Assembly: GCA_020724945.1 (NCBI GenBank)
Contig: DYFX01000003.1
Span: 1 to 36,223 of the forward strand
Source: Candidatus Paceibacter sp.
GTDB taxonomy: Bacteria; Patescibacteriota; Patescibacteriia; SG8-24; DYFX01
Direction of reading: 5' to 3'
DNA length: 36,223 nucleotides
Under the pieces are notes generated by a model. The model was given only the letters and a program-made list of their open reading frames with translations, made no database searches and was not told the DNA's origin. A program made the translations under genes and the position numbers. Of the stretch, positions 1 to 9,792 are shown piece by piece. Position 1 is the first letter of the stretch, and each line of letters starts with the position of its first letter.

Positions 1-113
1 GCACCGACAACGCCGCCATGATCGCCATGGCCGGATATTTCCGCCTCTCCAAGAAGAAGCAGGACGGCTGGAAGGGCATCGCGCCCGACCCGTCCTGGGA
101 ACTCGGCCGTTGA
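1..113 (+). CDS. tsaD: TsaD (Kae1/Qri7 family) C-terminal fragment
   Basis: Only the last 36 codons lie in the window; the gene enters from the left edge and reads in frame from base 3 to a TGA at 111-113. The peptide begins TDNAAMIAMAGYF, the highly conserved C-terminal motif of TsaD, the catalytic subunit that transfers threonylcarbamoyl to A37 of ANN-decoding tRNAs. The Asp of the TDNAAM motif belongs to the family's metal/nucleotide site. The next gene, tsaE, encodes the ATPase partner of TsaD and starts one base after the stop, so the two are almost certainly co-transcribed. Both the motif and the neighbour support the call. Confidence 0.87.
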   Translation, partial: TDNAAMIAMAGYFRLSKKKQDGWKGIAPDPSWELGR

Positions 114-114
114 T

Positions 115-576
115 ATGGAACGCCACATCACCTCGAAACCTGGAGAGACCGCGAAGATCGCCGCCGCGCTGGCCAAGCGCATGAAGGGCGGCGAAGTCCT
201 GGCGCTCATCGGGAATCTCGGCGCCGGCAAGACGACCTTCGCGCAGGCGTTCGCCAGGACCCTCGGCGTCCGCCACCGCATCCAGAGCCCGACCTTCATC
301 TTCATGCATGAGCACCGTCTGGACCGGAAAAGCGACCCCGCGTATTTCGTGCACGCCGACGCCTACCGCGGCGGCGTCGCGGAACTGCGCTCCATCGGCC
401 TCGCGGAATACTTCGGCCGACCGGACGCCGTCGTCCTCGTCGAATGGGCCGACCGCGTGAAGTCGATGCTTCCCAAGAAGACGATCACGGTCCGCTTGAA
501 GCATCTCGGAGGCGACCGGCGCGAAGTGACGATCGCTGGGGCGCCGGCCGCGGCGAACCGGAGGCCGAGGGGTTGA
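115..576 (+). CDS. tsaE: tRNA threonylcarbamoyladenosine biosynthesis ATPase TsaE
   Basis: TsaE is the small ATPase that drives TsaD turnover in t6A37 tRNA modification. The 153-residue protein has a P-loop GNLGAGKT at 33-40, the family motif SPTF at 58-61, a conserved H80/D82 patch and the VLVEWADR motif near 108-114, all in the usual TsaE order and at usual length. The start ATG lies one base after the tsaD stop, with no Shine-Dalgarno sequence, which suggests translational coupling. The last dozen residues are Ala/Arg/Pro-rich and probably not part of the fold. The stop codon overlaps the -35 element of the next gene. Confidence 0.95.
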   Translation: MERHITSKPGETAKIAAALAKRMKGGEVLALIGNLGAGKTTFAQAFARTLGVRHRIQSPTFIFMHEHRLDRKSDPAYFVHADAYRGGVAELRSIGLAEYFGRPDAVVLVEWADRVKSMLPKKTITVRLKHLGGDRREVTIAGAPAAANRRPRG

Positions 577-601
577 ACGATCCGGCCGGAAGTGCTAGCT
601 T
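573..601 (+). promoter_or_regulatory. promoter for the 643 gene
   Basis: TTGAAC at 573-578 and TAGCTT at 596-601 are separated by 17 bp. The -35 overlaps the tsaE stop codon. A start site near 608 would give a leader of about 35 nt with a strong AAGGAGG ribosome binding site at 631-637. Confidence 0.6.
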
Positions 602-642
602 CGTAAGGAGTCCTTTTCACCGACCGTACGAAGGAGGAAACC

Positions 643-2172
643 ATGGGCAAGTACCTGCGGATCAAGAACCGCGGGGAGTGCCCGCGGCTCTATCTGACCC
701 TGCTCGGAGCGACGACCAAGGGCGACAGGATGGACGACCCGTCCCAGGGCGGATGGTTCGGCTCGGGGACGAAATTCGCCCCCGTGGCCGCGCTCAACCT
801 GGGCATCAGCGTCGCCGTCGCCTCGCGCGACGAGGGAGGCCGGTACTTCATCCAGTACCTCGCCGAGAAGCGCAAGCTGCCGGGCAAGACGATCAAGCAG
901 ATCGTCCTGCGCACCACCCTGCCGGATCGGAGCTTCGTCACGCGCGATACGCCGTTCACGCTCGACGCCTGCAAGAACTGGAAGGAGCCGATCGGCGACG
1001 ACGGCATGAAGGCCTTCCGCGTCCTGCGCGAGTACCTGCGCAACGCCGTCGATGCGGATCCGCAAGGCTACGCGATCGAGGAGTGCGACGAGCTCCAGTG
1101 GCCGCCGGAGGGATGGACCTATGTCTACCTCTCGGTGTCGGCGGAGATCCGCGCGATGCTGGCGGCCCCCGCCCGCTACTTCAAGTATGTCGCGCCGGAG
1201 CGTAATCCGCCGCCGCTCGCGTACTTCAAGAACGGCGCGGCCTACGCCCGCTCCGATCCGGAGCGCACGCGCCTCTTCTCGCTCGGCACGCTAGCCTTCT
1301 GCAGCGCGCACCCCCGGTATCGGGCGCGCTATGACTACAGCGTCGACGTGAAGACCGGTACCCAGGGACGCCCGCTCCTCGCCGAGGAACGGACCTTCTC
1401 GGACATGAGCCTGGTCTACTGCGAGGTCAAGAAGATGCTCGCGGCCTGGAAGGATGTCGCCGCGCTCACCGGACTGATCACGGCCATGATCGACGGCGAC
1501 GCCTCGTTCGAGGCGGAAGCGATGGGGTATCTGGACAACACGCCCAAGCTCCTCGCCGCCGCGCCGGAGTGGCTCGCCGCCTGGCGACGGGCCTACGGCG
1601 ACGACGCCGTCATCTCCTCGAACCCGTACGCGGACGAGCTCGCGCGCTACAGCTTCCGGAAGACCTCCGTGACCGTCCTGCAGCAGGGCGTCCGAAGCTT
1701 CCTGAAGGCCTGCGGCGTCCCCGAAGCCGCCGAGTGCATCCCGGGGATGGTCGTGGGACAGGAATACCGCCCCGTCGCCGACCTCGAGGATTGGGAACGC
1801 GAGCGCCTGGCGATCGCGTGCGCCATCATGCACGAGGAGTTCCCCGAATCGAAGGGCTTCGCGCTCTGCGTCTACGAGCCGATGACGGAACGGATGAAGC
1901 CGACCCTCGGCTTCGCCCGCTACGACACGGCCCAGCCCATCCTCTTCGTGCAGCGCGCCTGCATCCGCTCGTGGGACACCCTGATCGCGACGCTCGTCGT
2001 GCACGAGTGCCGCCACGCCCGCACCAAGGTCGACGACACCAAGCGCGACTTCATCGACCGGGCGGACCGCGACCTCGCGGACCTGCTCATCGAGAAGCAC
2101 GGCCTCGAGCACGAGCCCGAGGTGAGGCCGGAGGACATCAGCCTGCCCTCCGTCATCGTCGCGAAACCGTAA
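643..2172 (+). CDS. large accessory protein: GHKL-like N-terminus and zincin-like HECRH C-terminus
   Basis: A 509-residue protein that I cannot assign to a named family. Near the N-terminus, GWFGSGTKFAPVAAL (38-51) resembles a glycine-rich lid/G-box of GHKL (HSP90/histidine-kinase type) ATPases. Further on, REYLRNAVDAD (129-139) resembles the GHKL N-box (E..xNA.DA). That order is reversed relative to normal GHKL proteins and suggests a circularly permuted nucleotide-binding domain. Near the C-terminus, VVHECRHAR (452-460) contains HECRH (454-458), the HExxH zinc-binding motif of zincin peptidases, followed by an Asp-rich helix that could supply a third ligand. No signal peptide or membrane segment is visible. 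It has its own promoter, a strong ribosome binding site and a terminator. I recall phage-type proteins of similar layout, but that is memory, not a search. Function is unknown. Confidence 0.72.
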   Translation: MGKYLRIKNRGECPRLYLTLLGATTKGDRMDDPSQGGWFGSGTKFAPVAALNLGISVAVASRDEGGRYFIQYLAEKRKLPGKTIKQIVLRTTLPDRSFVTRDTPFTLDACKNWKEPIGDDGMKAFRVLREYLRNAVDADPQGYAIEECDELQWPPEGWTYVYLSVSAEIRAMLAAPARYFKYVAPERNPPPLAYFKNGAAYARSDPERTRLFSLGTLAFCSAHPRYRARYDYSVDVKTGTQGRPLLAEERTFSDMSLVYCEVKKMLAAWKDVAALTGLITAMIDGDASFEAEAMGYLDNTPKLLAAAPEWLAAWRRAYGDDAVISSNPYADELARYSFRKTSVTVLQQGVRSFLKACGVPEAAECIPGMVVGQEYRPVADLEDWERERLAIACAIMHEEFPESKGFALCVYEPMTERMKPTLGFARYDTAQPILFVQRACIRSWDTLIATLVVHECRHARTKVDDTKRDFIDRADRDLADLLIEKHGLEHEPEVRPEDISLPSVIVAKP

Positions 2173-2201
2173 ACCCCGCACCTTCCGGTGCGGGGTCTTT
2201 T
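2173..2201. terminator. intrinsic terminator, strong on +
   Basis: A perfect 10-bp stem (2173-2182 with 2187-2196, loop TTCC) starts right after the stop codon and is followed by CTTTT on the plus strand. On the minus strand the hairpin is followed by only TTT, so it may serve pilB weakly. Confidence 0.85.
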
Positions 2202-2206
2202 CGTCT

Positions 2207-3919
2207 CTATTCCGCGGCGGCGAGCACCTCGTCGACCGTCGTGAGGCCGTCGAGCGCCTTCAGGATGCCGTCCTGCGCCATCGTGACCATGCCCTGCTTC
2301 ACGGCGAGCTCCTGCATCTGGTACTCGGAGACGTTGCCCGTGAGGAGCAGCTTCTCGATCTCGGGGCTCATGGTGAAGATCTCGTAGATGCCCAGCCGGC
2401 CCTTGTAGCCGGAGTCGCCGCAGGTCTTGCAGCCCTTGCCCTTGTAGAACTTGGCGGCGTCGAGGTCCGGCTTCTCGCCGGCGTCGGGCGAGAGCGTCGC
2501 CATGATGTCCTTCACCTTCTTCAGCTGCTCCGGCTCGAGCTTCACCTCCTCCTTGCAGTCCTTGCAGATGCGGCGCACCAGGCGCTGTCCGATGACGGCG
2601 TTCAAGGCCGGCGCGAGGAGGAACGGCTTCACGCCCATCGAGAGGAAGCGCGGGATGGCGCCAGCCGCGCTGTTGGTGTGGATGGTGGAAATCATCAGGT
2701 GGCCGGTGAGCGCCGCTTGGATGGCGGTCTCGGCCGTCTCGAGGTCGCGGATTTCGCCGACCATGATGACATCCGGGTCCTGGCGCAGGATGGCGCGCAG
2801 GCCCTTGGCGAAGGTGTAGTCCTTGGAGAGATCGATGGGGGATTGGTTGATGCCCTCCAGGCTGTATTCGACCGGGTCTTCGAGCGTGATGATCTTCGTC
2901 TCCGCGTCGTTGAGCTTCTTCAGCGTGGCGTAGAGCGTGGTCGTCTTGCCGGAACCGGTCGGACCGGTCGTGATGATCATGCCGTTGGGGCGTTCCACCT
3001 GCGCCTTGAGCTGTTCGTACGCCTTGCCGCGGATGCCGAGATCGTCGAACGACAGGCCGATGGTCGAGGGCTTGAGGAGGCGCATCACGACGGATTCGCC
3101 GTAGGAAGTCGGGATGGTCGAGACGCGGACCTCGGTCTTCTTGCCGCCGATGAAGATGGTGAAGCGCCCGTCCTGCGGGATGTTGTTGACGTTGATCTTC
3201 AGCGCGGAGAACAGCTTGATGCGCGAGATGATGCGCGGCCAGACATCCTTGCCGAGGCGGGCGGCGTCCTGGAGCACGCCGTCGATGCGGTAGCGCACCA
3301 CGACATCCTTCTCCTCGGCCTCGATGTGCATGTCCGAGGCGTCGCCCTTGAGCGCGCCCGCGATGATGATGGTGACGGCGTCGGTGATGTCGGCGCCCTT
3401 CATCATGGCGTCCAGGTCCTTGAAGGACGCCATCTTGTCCTGGTACTTCTTCAGGTCCGCTTCGGTGATCTCGACGCCTTTCACGATCTTGCGGATCTTG
3501 GGGAGCGTGTCGTAGAGCTTCATGGCGTGGGCGAAGCTCTCCTCGGAGATGATGTACATCCCGACATTGGCGCGCGCCCGTTCGCCGACCTGATAGGCGG
3601 CTTCCTTCACCTCCGCGCGCCCCGGGTCGACGGAGGCGATGCGCACCTCGTCGCCGGTCTGCAGGAAGACGACCGTCTTGAGCTCCTTGGCCTGCTCCTG
3701 CGAGAGGAGCACGAGCGCCTCGGGCGAGATGGGGAAGCCTTTCAGGTTGATGTAGGAGACGCCCAAAAGCTGCCCGCGCTTGGCGGTCTCGCGCTCCTTG
3801 GCCTGCAGATCGAGCTCGCGCATCTTGGCGGAGAACTTCTCCTGCGCGTCCGGGGACGCGATGCTCGGCAGCTTCGATTTCTTCAGCAGGTCGTCGATCG
3901 TGGGATTGTCTCCAGGCAT
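2207..3919 (-). CDS. pilB: type IV pilus / type II secretion assembly ATPase (PilB/GspE family)
   Basis: A 570-residue cytoplasmic hexameric ATPase that powers pilus or pseudopilus extension. A divergent N-terminal GspE-N-like region (about 50-150) precedes the conserved SDMHIE motif (195-200). The ATPase domain has Walker A GPTGSGKT (319-326), the Asp box (ITLEDPVEY, about 344-352), Walker B in LRQDPDVIMVGEIRD (378-392) and the His box (TIHTNS, 412-417). Cysteines 452, 455, 497 and 500 form the zinc tetracysteine typical of PilB/GspE and absent from PilT. The order and length fit the family. The start ATG has no Shine-Dalgarno sequence. The upstream membrane-protein gene ends 39 bp away on the same strand, and a hairpin lies in the gap. 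pilT is found separately at 18350. Which pilus or secretion system it serves cannot be told here. Confidence 0.93.
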   Translation of the reverse strand: MPGDNPTIDDLLKKSKLPSIASPDAQEKFSAKMRELDLQAKERETAKRGQLLGVSYINLKGFPISPEALVLLSQEQAKELKTVVFLQTGDEVRIASVDPGRAEVKEAAYQVGERARANVGMYIISEESFAHAMKLYDTLPKIRKIVKGVEITEADLKKYQDKMASFKDLDAMMKGADITDAVTIIIAGALKGDASDMHIEAEEKDVVVRYRIDGVLQDAARLGKDVWPRIISRIKLFSALKINVNNIPQDGRFTIFIGGKKTEVRVSTIPTSYGESVVMRLLKPSTIGLSFDDLGIRGKAYEQLKAQVERPNGMIITTGPTGSGKTTTLYATLKKLNDAETKIITLEDPVEYSLEGINQSPIDLSKDYTFAKGLRAILRQDPDVIMVGEIRDLETAETAIQAALTGHLMISTIHTNSAAGAIPRFLSMGVKPFLLAPALNAVIGQRLVRRICKDCKEEVKLEPEQLKKVKDIMATLSPDAGEKPDLDAAKFYKGKGCKTCGDSGYKGRLGIYEIFTMSPEIEKLLLTGNVSEYQMQELAVKQGMVTMAQDGILKALDGLTTVDEVLAAAE

Positions 3920-3930
3920 CGTTGCGTGTC

Positions 3931-3951
3931 GTTCCCGCGAGCGCGGGGAAC
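3931..3951 (-). other. hairpin in the pilB leader
   Basis: GTTCCCGC and GCGGGGAAC form a stem of about 8 bp with a bulge and a four-base loop, between the membrane-protein gene and pilB. There is no U-tract, so it is more likely an RNA-processing or stability element than a terminator. Confidence 0.4.
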
Positions 3952-3958
3952 CCGTACC

Positions 3959-4954
3959 TTACTTCAGGAACCGGTCGAACCAGCGGGCGAGCTTGGACCT
4001 TCCGGCATGGCCGCGCTGATGGAGCTTGGTGAAGAGGTGCACCCAGACCGCGTACTGGAACGAGGCGAGGAGGCCGCCGATGAGCGCGAGGAAGAGCACG
4101 GCCGCCAGGCCGGCGAGCGCGAGGATCACGGCCACGCCCACGCCGCCTTCGATCAACGAGGCGCCGACGAGCAGCGGCAGGAGCACGATGCCGGCCACGA
4201 CGGTGGCCGCGCCGATGCCCAGCGCGGCCAGCAGGTTCACGGCGAAGAGCGCGAGCGCCGTCTCGATGCTGATGAGCCAGTACTTGCGGAAGAGCGCGAC
4301 GGCGGACTCGATGGCGGCGATGACCGGCAGGCGCTGCAGCGTGACATAGCAGGCGGCGTAGATCGTCACGAAGCCGATGATGAGGGTGAGGGGGATGAGG
4401 AGGACGAAGCCGGCCAGGTAGGAGAACGAGCTCCAGAAATTGGCGTCGGCGAGATACAGCACCGTGAGCGACAGCATCAGGTAGAAGAAGGCCAGCGTCG
4501 CCAGGCGCGCGAGGAGGTTCAGGACGAACAAGGGCCAGGCGACCTCGTTGCCGGCCGCGAAGAGCGAACCGAAGGCGGTCTTGCGCCCCCGTTCGGCGTC
4601 GCGGGCTCCGGCGATGAGCCCGCCTTGCGCGGACACCACCACCCAGACGGCCGCGGCCGCGATCCCGATGATCGTCAGCGCGGTCAGCAGGAAGATGACG
4701 ATGCCCTGCGCGCCCGCGGAGGCGAGCGCCTCGCCGATGCCGCCGGCGTCGAGCGCTTGCCAGAGGCCGAAGAAGCCTCCGAAGTCCTCGTCGAGGCCCA
4801 GGCGCCCCGTGCCTTGGACGAGGATCTCGTAGACCCCGCCGTTGCCGAGGAACGAGACGAAGAAGCCCAGAAGCCAGAGCGCCTTGTTCGCGCGCACCGT
4901 CTTCCAGGCGTCCGCCAGGATGTGGCGGTAGAACGCGCCGGTCGGTTTGGTCAT
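3959..4954 (-). CDS. polytopic membrane protein of unknown function
   Basis: About 331 residues when started at the ATG whose complement is 4952-4954. That start is preceded by GGAGGAAAT at good spacing, whereas the in-frame ATG at 4978 has no ribosome binding site and would sit at the predicted transcript 5' end. Several long hydrophobic stretches are visible (near the N-terminus after KALWLLGFF, then around residues 85-105, 140-160, 175-200, 230-275 and 280-300), so about six membrane segments are likely. The pattern resembles DUF-type integral membrane proteins with a YciC/glycerophosphodiesterase-membrane-domain look, but I do not recognise a specific family. It has its own promoter and precedes pilB on the same strand. 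Confidence 0.8.
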   Translation of the reverse strand: MTKPTGAFYRHILADAWKTVRANKALWLLGFFVSFLGNGGVYEILVQGTGRLGLDEDFGGFFGLWQALDAGGIGEALASAGAQGIVIFLLTALTIIGIAAAAVWVVVSAQGGLIAGARDAERGRKTAFGSLFAAGNEVAWPLFVLNLLARLATLAFFYLMLSLTVLYLADANFWSSFSYLAGFVLLIPLTLIIGFVTIYAACYVTLQRLPVIAAIESAVALFRKYWLISIETALALFAVNLLAALGIGAATVVAGIVLLPLLVGASLIEGGVGVAVILALAGLAAVLFLALIGGLLASFQYAVWVHLFTKLHQRGHAGRSKLARWFDRFLK

Positions 4955-4987
4955 ATTTCCTCCGCGTGAGTCAAACATAGTGCCCTA

Positions 4988-5016
4988 AGTATACAGGATT
5001 CCCGAGCGCCTGCCCA
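4988..5016 (-). promoter_or_regulatory. promoter for the 3959-4954 membrane protein gene
   Basis: On the minus strand, TGGGCA (complement of 5011-5016) and TATACT (complement of 4988-4993) are 17 bp apart. The predicted start site near 4981 supports the downstream ATG at 4954 as the true start. Confidence 0.6.
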
Positions 5017-5019
5017 CGC

Positions 5020-5048
5020 TTGACCGCGGCGCGGCGCGCTGGTAGGGT
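5020..5048 (+). promoter_or_regulatory. promoter for the 5087 gene
   Basis: TTGACC at 5020-5025 and TAGGGT at 5043-5048 with a 17-bp spacer. It is divergent from, and only 3 bp away from, the minus-strand promoter at 4988-5016. AGGAAGG at 5072-5078 is the ribosome binding site. Confidence 0.65.
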
Positions 5049-5086
5049 GAACCGTCGTCACTCGCGACGGCAGGAAGGCGTCAGGC

Positions 5087-5932
5087 ATGGAGGAAACGCT
5101 GTTCGGGACCCGACTTTCCGTACCGGAAGATCCGGATCCGGCCGCGCCGGAGCTGATCGACGCGATGCATACCGCCTACCGCATCGGCCGCGACTTCCTG
5201 TGGGAGCGGCCGGACATCCCTCCGGCGCCGCCGGACGCCATCGGACGGCGGATCGAGAAGCTCTCCGGAGGATCGTCGTCGTCCTTCCACGCGGCGCTGG
5301 CCGCGTTCCATCTCGGCGCCGCGCGGCCCTCGGAGGGCTCGCGCCGGAAGTCGACGCCGCGCGTCGCGCACCTCGCCTCCGCCCAACAGGCGCTCACCCG
5401 TTCTTTCCTCGCGATGCACCGCGACGCGCTGGTCGAAGTGTTCAGCAAGAGCAAGCGCGTCGGGTTCGCCGATGTCGTCGCCTGGCGCACCACCCTCTCC
5501 GGCGCCATGGCCGTCGCCCGCGTCGCCCGCGTCCTGCATGACGCCGGAGCCCGGCTCTGGCTGCCGACGATCCGGATGGACATGCGCGACAAGATCGACC
5601 TCATCGCGGCCTTCGGCCCGGCGACGGGCGTCTGCCTCCAGGTCAAGAACGACCACGCCGCCGCCGCGACCGTCTGCACGCCCTGCGCGCCGGACGACCT
5701 CGCTACGCCCGCGGACTGTCCGCCGGAGTTCATGCGCGGCGTCCGCGACCATGCGCGGCGCGTCGGCGGCGCGTGGCACGGCCTCTTCGTCCGCGTCGGC
5801 AGCCGCGGCATCCCGTTCCAGGACCTGAAGCGGTGCCAGACCATCCGCCGCAGCCTGCTCGCCGCCGTGGCGGGACTGGTTCCCGAGGCGATCATGACCT
5901 CGGCGACCGAAACCTCGCCGCCCGCACCATAG
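5087..5932 (+). CDS. hypothetical protein with a possible PD-(D/E)XK-type nuclease core
   Basis: A 281-residue protein that I do not recognise. The most informative stretch is 167-188: RDKIDLIAAFGP followed by CLQVKND. The pattern of an Asp in a beta strand (D171) and a Q-V-K (Q185, K187) some 14 residues later matches the D...(D/E/Q)xK core of the restriction-endonuclease-like fold, with E117 as a possible helix-1 acid. This is motif reading only; the Q in place of D/E occurs in some members of that superfamily. The protein is Ala/Arg-rich with no signal peptide or membrane segment. It is a single-gene unit with its own promoter, ribosome binding site and terminator. Confidence 0.7.
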   Translation: MEETLFGTRLSVPEDPDPAAPELIDAMHTAYRIGRDFLWERPDIPPAPPDAIGRRIEKLSGGSSSSFHAALAAFHLGAARPSEGSRRKSTPRVAHLASAQQALTRSFLAMHRDALVEVFSKSKRVGFADVVAWRTTLSGAMAVARVARVLHDAGARLWLPTIRMDMRDKIDLIAAFGPATGVCLQVKNDHAAAATVCTPCAPDDLATPADCPPEFMRGVRDHARRVGGAWHGLFVRVGSRGIPFQDLKRCQTIRRSLLAAVAGLVPEAIMTSATETSPPAP

Positions 5933-5959
5933 ACCGCGCCGCTCCCGGCCGGTCTTTTT
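5932..5959 (+). terminator. intrinsic terminator
   Basis: GACCG plus GCC pair with GGC plus CGGTC around a GCTCCC loop with one bulged C, followed by TTTTT. The stem begins at the last base of the stop codon of the 5087 gene. Confidence 0.8.
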
Positions 5960-5973
5960 CGTTCCGCCTCCGC

Positions 5974-6003
5974 TTGACCTCGTCTCCATCCGCGGACTAG
6001 CGT
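5974..6003 (+). promoter_or_regulatory. promoter for the 6032 gene
   Basis: TTGACC at 5974-5979 and TAGCGT at 5998-6003 with an 18-bp spacer, 15 bp after the preceding terminator. The leader carries AAAGGAGG at 6019-6026. Confidence 0.6.
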
Positions 6004-6031
6004 GGAAGCAGGACCTTGAAAGGAGGCCGCC

Positions 6032-6679
6032 ATGATCGATTGCGTCGATGCCATCGCCGTCCCGCAGGCGGTCACGCCCTTCGTCCGCCCGAGCGCCTCC
6101 ATCTTCACCGTCGAAGGCGGGAAGGTCCGGATGCATGTCGTCCGCGGACGCGACGAGGCGCTGCGCGTCATCGCCGAAAAGCGCGCCCAGACCCGCGACG
6201 AACGCTATCGGCTGTGCCTCGACATCGTCGAGGCGTCCATGCTGCCGGAGCGCGCCGACGCCCCGACCGTCTCCATCGCGCCATGCGCCGCCGTCCTGCA
6301 GATGCTGGAAGCGACCTACGCGGTGATGCCGGAACTCGATCGGGTCGAGGATCTCGTCTATGCCGACGCGCCCGGCCTCGACGCCTTCCGTCTGCCGCGG
6401 TCGCCGGAAATCGATTCCGGGTATGCCGTCGTCCGCACGCGGACGGGCCCTCTGCTCGAGGTGTTCCATACGCGCGCGCACGCCTTCGCGTTCGCGGAGC
6501 GCCACGACGCGTTGTTCAGCGAGGACGACCGGCGTCTCATCGACGAGGCGTTCGGCGCGAGTCCGCTCGACGACCGATCCGTGCGCGCCTCCGAGGCCTT
6601 CGGAGGCTTCGCCGCCGCCGTCATCGGCGCCCACGACCGCCTCTTCCGCCTCCTCCGCGCCGCGGCCATCCGCCGCTGA
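6032..6679 (+). CDS. hypothetical protein
   Basis: A 215-residue protein that I do not recognise. The start is fixed by AAAGGAGG ending six bases before the ATG. Composition is mixed alpha/beta with many Arg, Asp and Ala residues, no signal peptide, no membrane segment and no obvious catalytic motif. The C-terminal 20 residues are strongly basic (Arg-rich) and could contact nucleic acid, but this is a guess. It is a self-contained unit with its own promoter and terminator and lies convergent to ftsH. Codon use looks like that of its neighbours. Confidence 0.7.
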   Translation: MIDCVDAIAVPQAVTPFVRPSASIFTVEGGKVRMHVVRGRDEALRVIAEKRAQTRDERYRLCLDIVEASMLPERADAPTVSIAPCAAVLQMLEATYAVMPELDRVEDLVYADAPGLDAFRLPRSPEIDSGYAVVRTRTGPLLEVFHTRAHAFAFAERHDALFSEDDRRLIDEAFGASPLDDRSVRASEAFGGFAAAVIGAHDRLFRLLRAAAIRR

Positions 6680-6686
6680 AACTCAA

Positions 6687-6716
6687 GACCGGCCCCTTTC
6701 GGGAGCCGGTCTTTTT
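6687..6716 (+). terminator. intrinsic terminator
   Basis: GACCGGC (6687-6693) pairs with GCCGGTC (6705-6711), with an inner CCC/GGG extension, followed by TTTTT. The minus strand has no U-tract after the hairpin, so the convergent ftsH unit lacks a clear terminator here. Confidence 0.85.
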
Positions 6717-6719
6717 CGT

Positions 6720-8534
<1,815 letters not shown>

Positions 8535-8597
8535 TGGGAGATGTGGTTCGGGCCGCGGGGTCCCTGCGGGATCCGAGGCGGCCGCGCCGCGAGGCGC

Positions 8598-9734
8598 TTA
8601 ACCCTTAGATTCTTCCGTCGGCGCCTCCGCCTTGTCGGAACCGCCCTCTTCCAGCGCCTTCAGCGAGAGGCCCAGGCGGTGCTGTTCCGGCTCGATCGAG
8701 ACGATCTTGAATTTCATGGTGTCGCCGATCTTGGCGATGTCGCTCACGCTCTTCACCGGCTTCTTGGAGAGCTCGGAGATGTGGGCGAGGCCGTGGATGT
8801 CGCGGTCCAGCTCGACGAAGAAGCCGAACGGGTTGACCTTGAGCACCTTGCCTTCGACCGTGTCGCCGACCTTGTACTTCTCGCCGACCGTCTTCCAGGG
8901 GTCCTGGATGAGCTTCTTCATGGAGAGGAAGATCTTGGAGCCCTCGATGCCGATGACCTCGGCCTTGACCGTCTCGCCGACCTTCACGAGGTCGCGCGGA
9001 TGGTCGATGCGCTGCCAGGCGATCTCGGAGATGTGGACGAGGCCTTCGAGGTTGTCGAACTTCACGAAGACGCCGAAGTCCGCGATGGCCGTGATGGCGC
9101 CTTCGACGACATCGCCGACCTTGTACTTGTCGAGCACGCCCTTCTGCGCCTCTTCCCAGACGGCCTTCTCGGAGACGATGAGCTTCTCCTCGCGCTCGTT
9201 CACATCGATGATCTTGACGCCCATCGACTGTCCGACGAAGCTCTTCAGCTTCTCGAGGATCTTGATCTTGTCGCCGCCGGAGACGCGCGGGTAGTTGTCG
9301 GGGGAGAGCTGGGAGACCGGGAGGAAGCCGTTCACGTGGTTCACGCGGACGAGCAGGCCGCCCTTGTTGGCCTCGACGATCTTGGCCGGGATGACTTCGC
9401 CCGTGTCGATCATCTTGCGGAGGGTTTCCCAGGCGCGCTGCTGGCCGGCGTAGCGGAAGGAGAGCTCCACTTCGCCGAGCTCGTTCTCGAGCTCGATGAC
9501 GGTGGCTTCGACCTCGTCGCCGGGCTTCAGGCCGTCGTACTCGCCGGCTTCCGCGTAGATCTCGCGGCCGCGGACGACGCCGGTCTTGTAGCCTTCGATA
9601 TCGACGCGGATCTCGTTCTTGGCGATGGAGATGACCTTGCCTTTGACGACATCGGCGACCTTCGGAATCTTCAGCCAATCCTTGTCGGCAAGGAGGGTCT
9701 TCAGGTCGACGGCCGCGGTTTTGGTGTTGGACAT
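8598..9734 (-). CDS. rpsA: ribosomal protein S1 (four S1 repeats)
   Basis: A 378-residue RNA-binding protein made of four S1/OB repeats at about 27-95, 112-190, 205-273 and 290-360. The last two carry the canonical ADFGVFVKFD and NPFGFFVELD strands with HISE motifs. S1 unwinds and captures mRNA on the 30S subunit. Four repeats is fewer than the six of E. coli and typical of several other bacterial groups. The tail (362-378) is acidic/polar and disordered. No Shine-Dalgarno sequence precedes the ATG. A good promoter lies about 100 bp upstream, giving a leader of about 90 nt that contains two mutually exclusive hairpins. This could be relevant because S1 genes are often autoregulated at the leader. 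Confidence 0.92.
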   Translation of the reverse strand: MSNTKTAAVDLKTLLADKDWLKIPKVADVVKGKVISIAKNEIRVDIEGYKTGVVRGREIYAEAGEYDGLKPGDEVEATVIELENELGEVELSFRYAGQQRAWETLRKMIDTGEVIPAKIVEANKGGLLVRVNHVNGFLPVSQLSPDNYPRVSGGDKIKILEKLKSFVGQSMGVKIIDVNEREEKLIVSEKAVWEEAQKGVLDKYKVGDVVEGAITAIADFGVFVKFDNLEGLVHISEIAWQRIDHPRDLVKVGETVKAEVIGIEGSKIFLSMKKLIQDPWKTVGEKYKVGDTVEGKVLKVNPFGFFVELDRDIHGLAHISELSKKPVKSVSDIAKIGDTMKFKIVSIEPEQHRLGLSLKALEEGGSDKAEAPTEESKG

Positions 9735-9792
9735 ACTGATTTAGCTTAAGAATTAGCCTTTTAATACTTAAAATCGGGCTGGGTTAAGAGTT

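Noticed and set aside
2678..4969. 763-codon open frame on + over pilB and the membrane gene
   Set aside because: It is antisense to clearly homologous genes and its composition is dominated by Asp, Glu, Arg and Leu, as expected from reading the opposite strand of GC-rich genes.
4955..4978. Upstream ATG at 4978 for the membrane protein
   Set aside because: No ribosome binding site, and it sits at the predicted transcript 5' end; the ATG at 4954 has GGAGGAAAT upstream.
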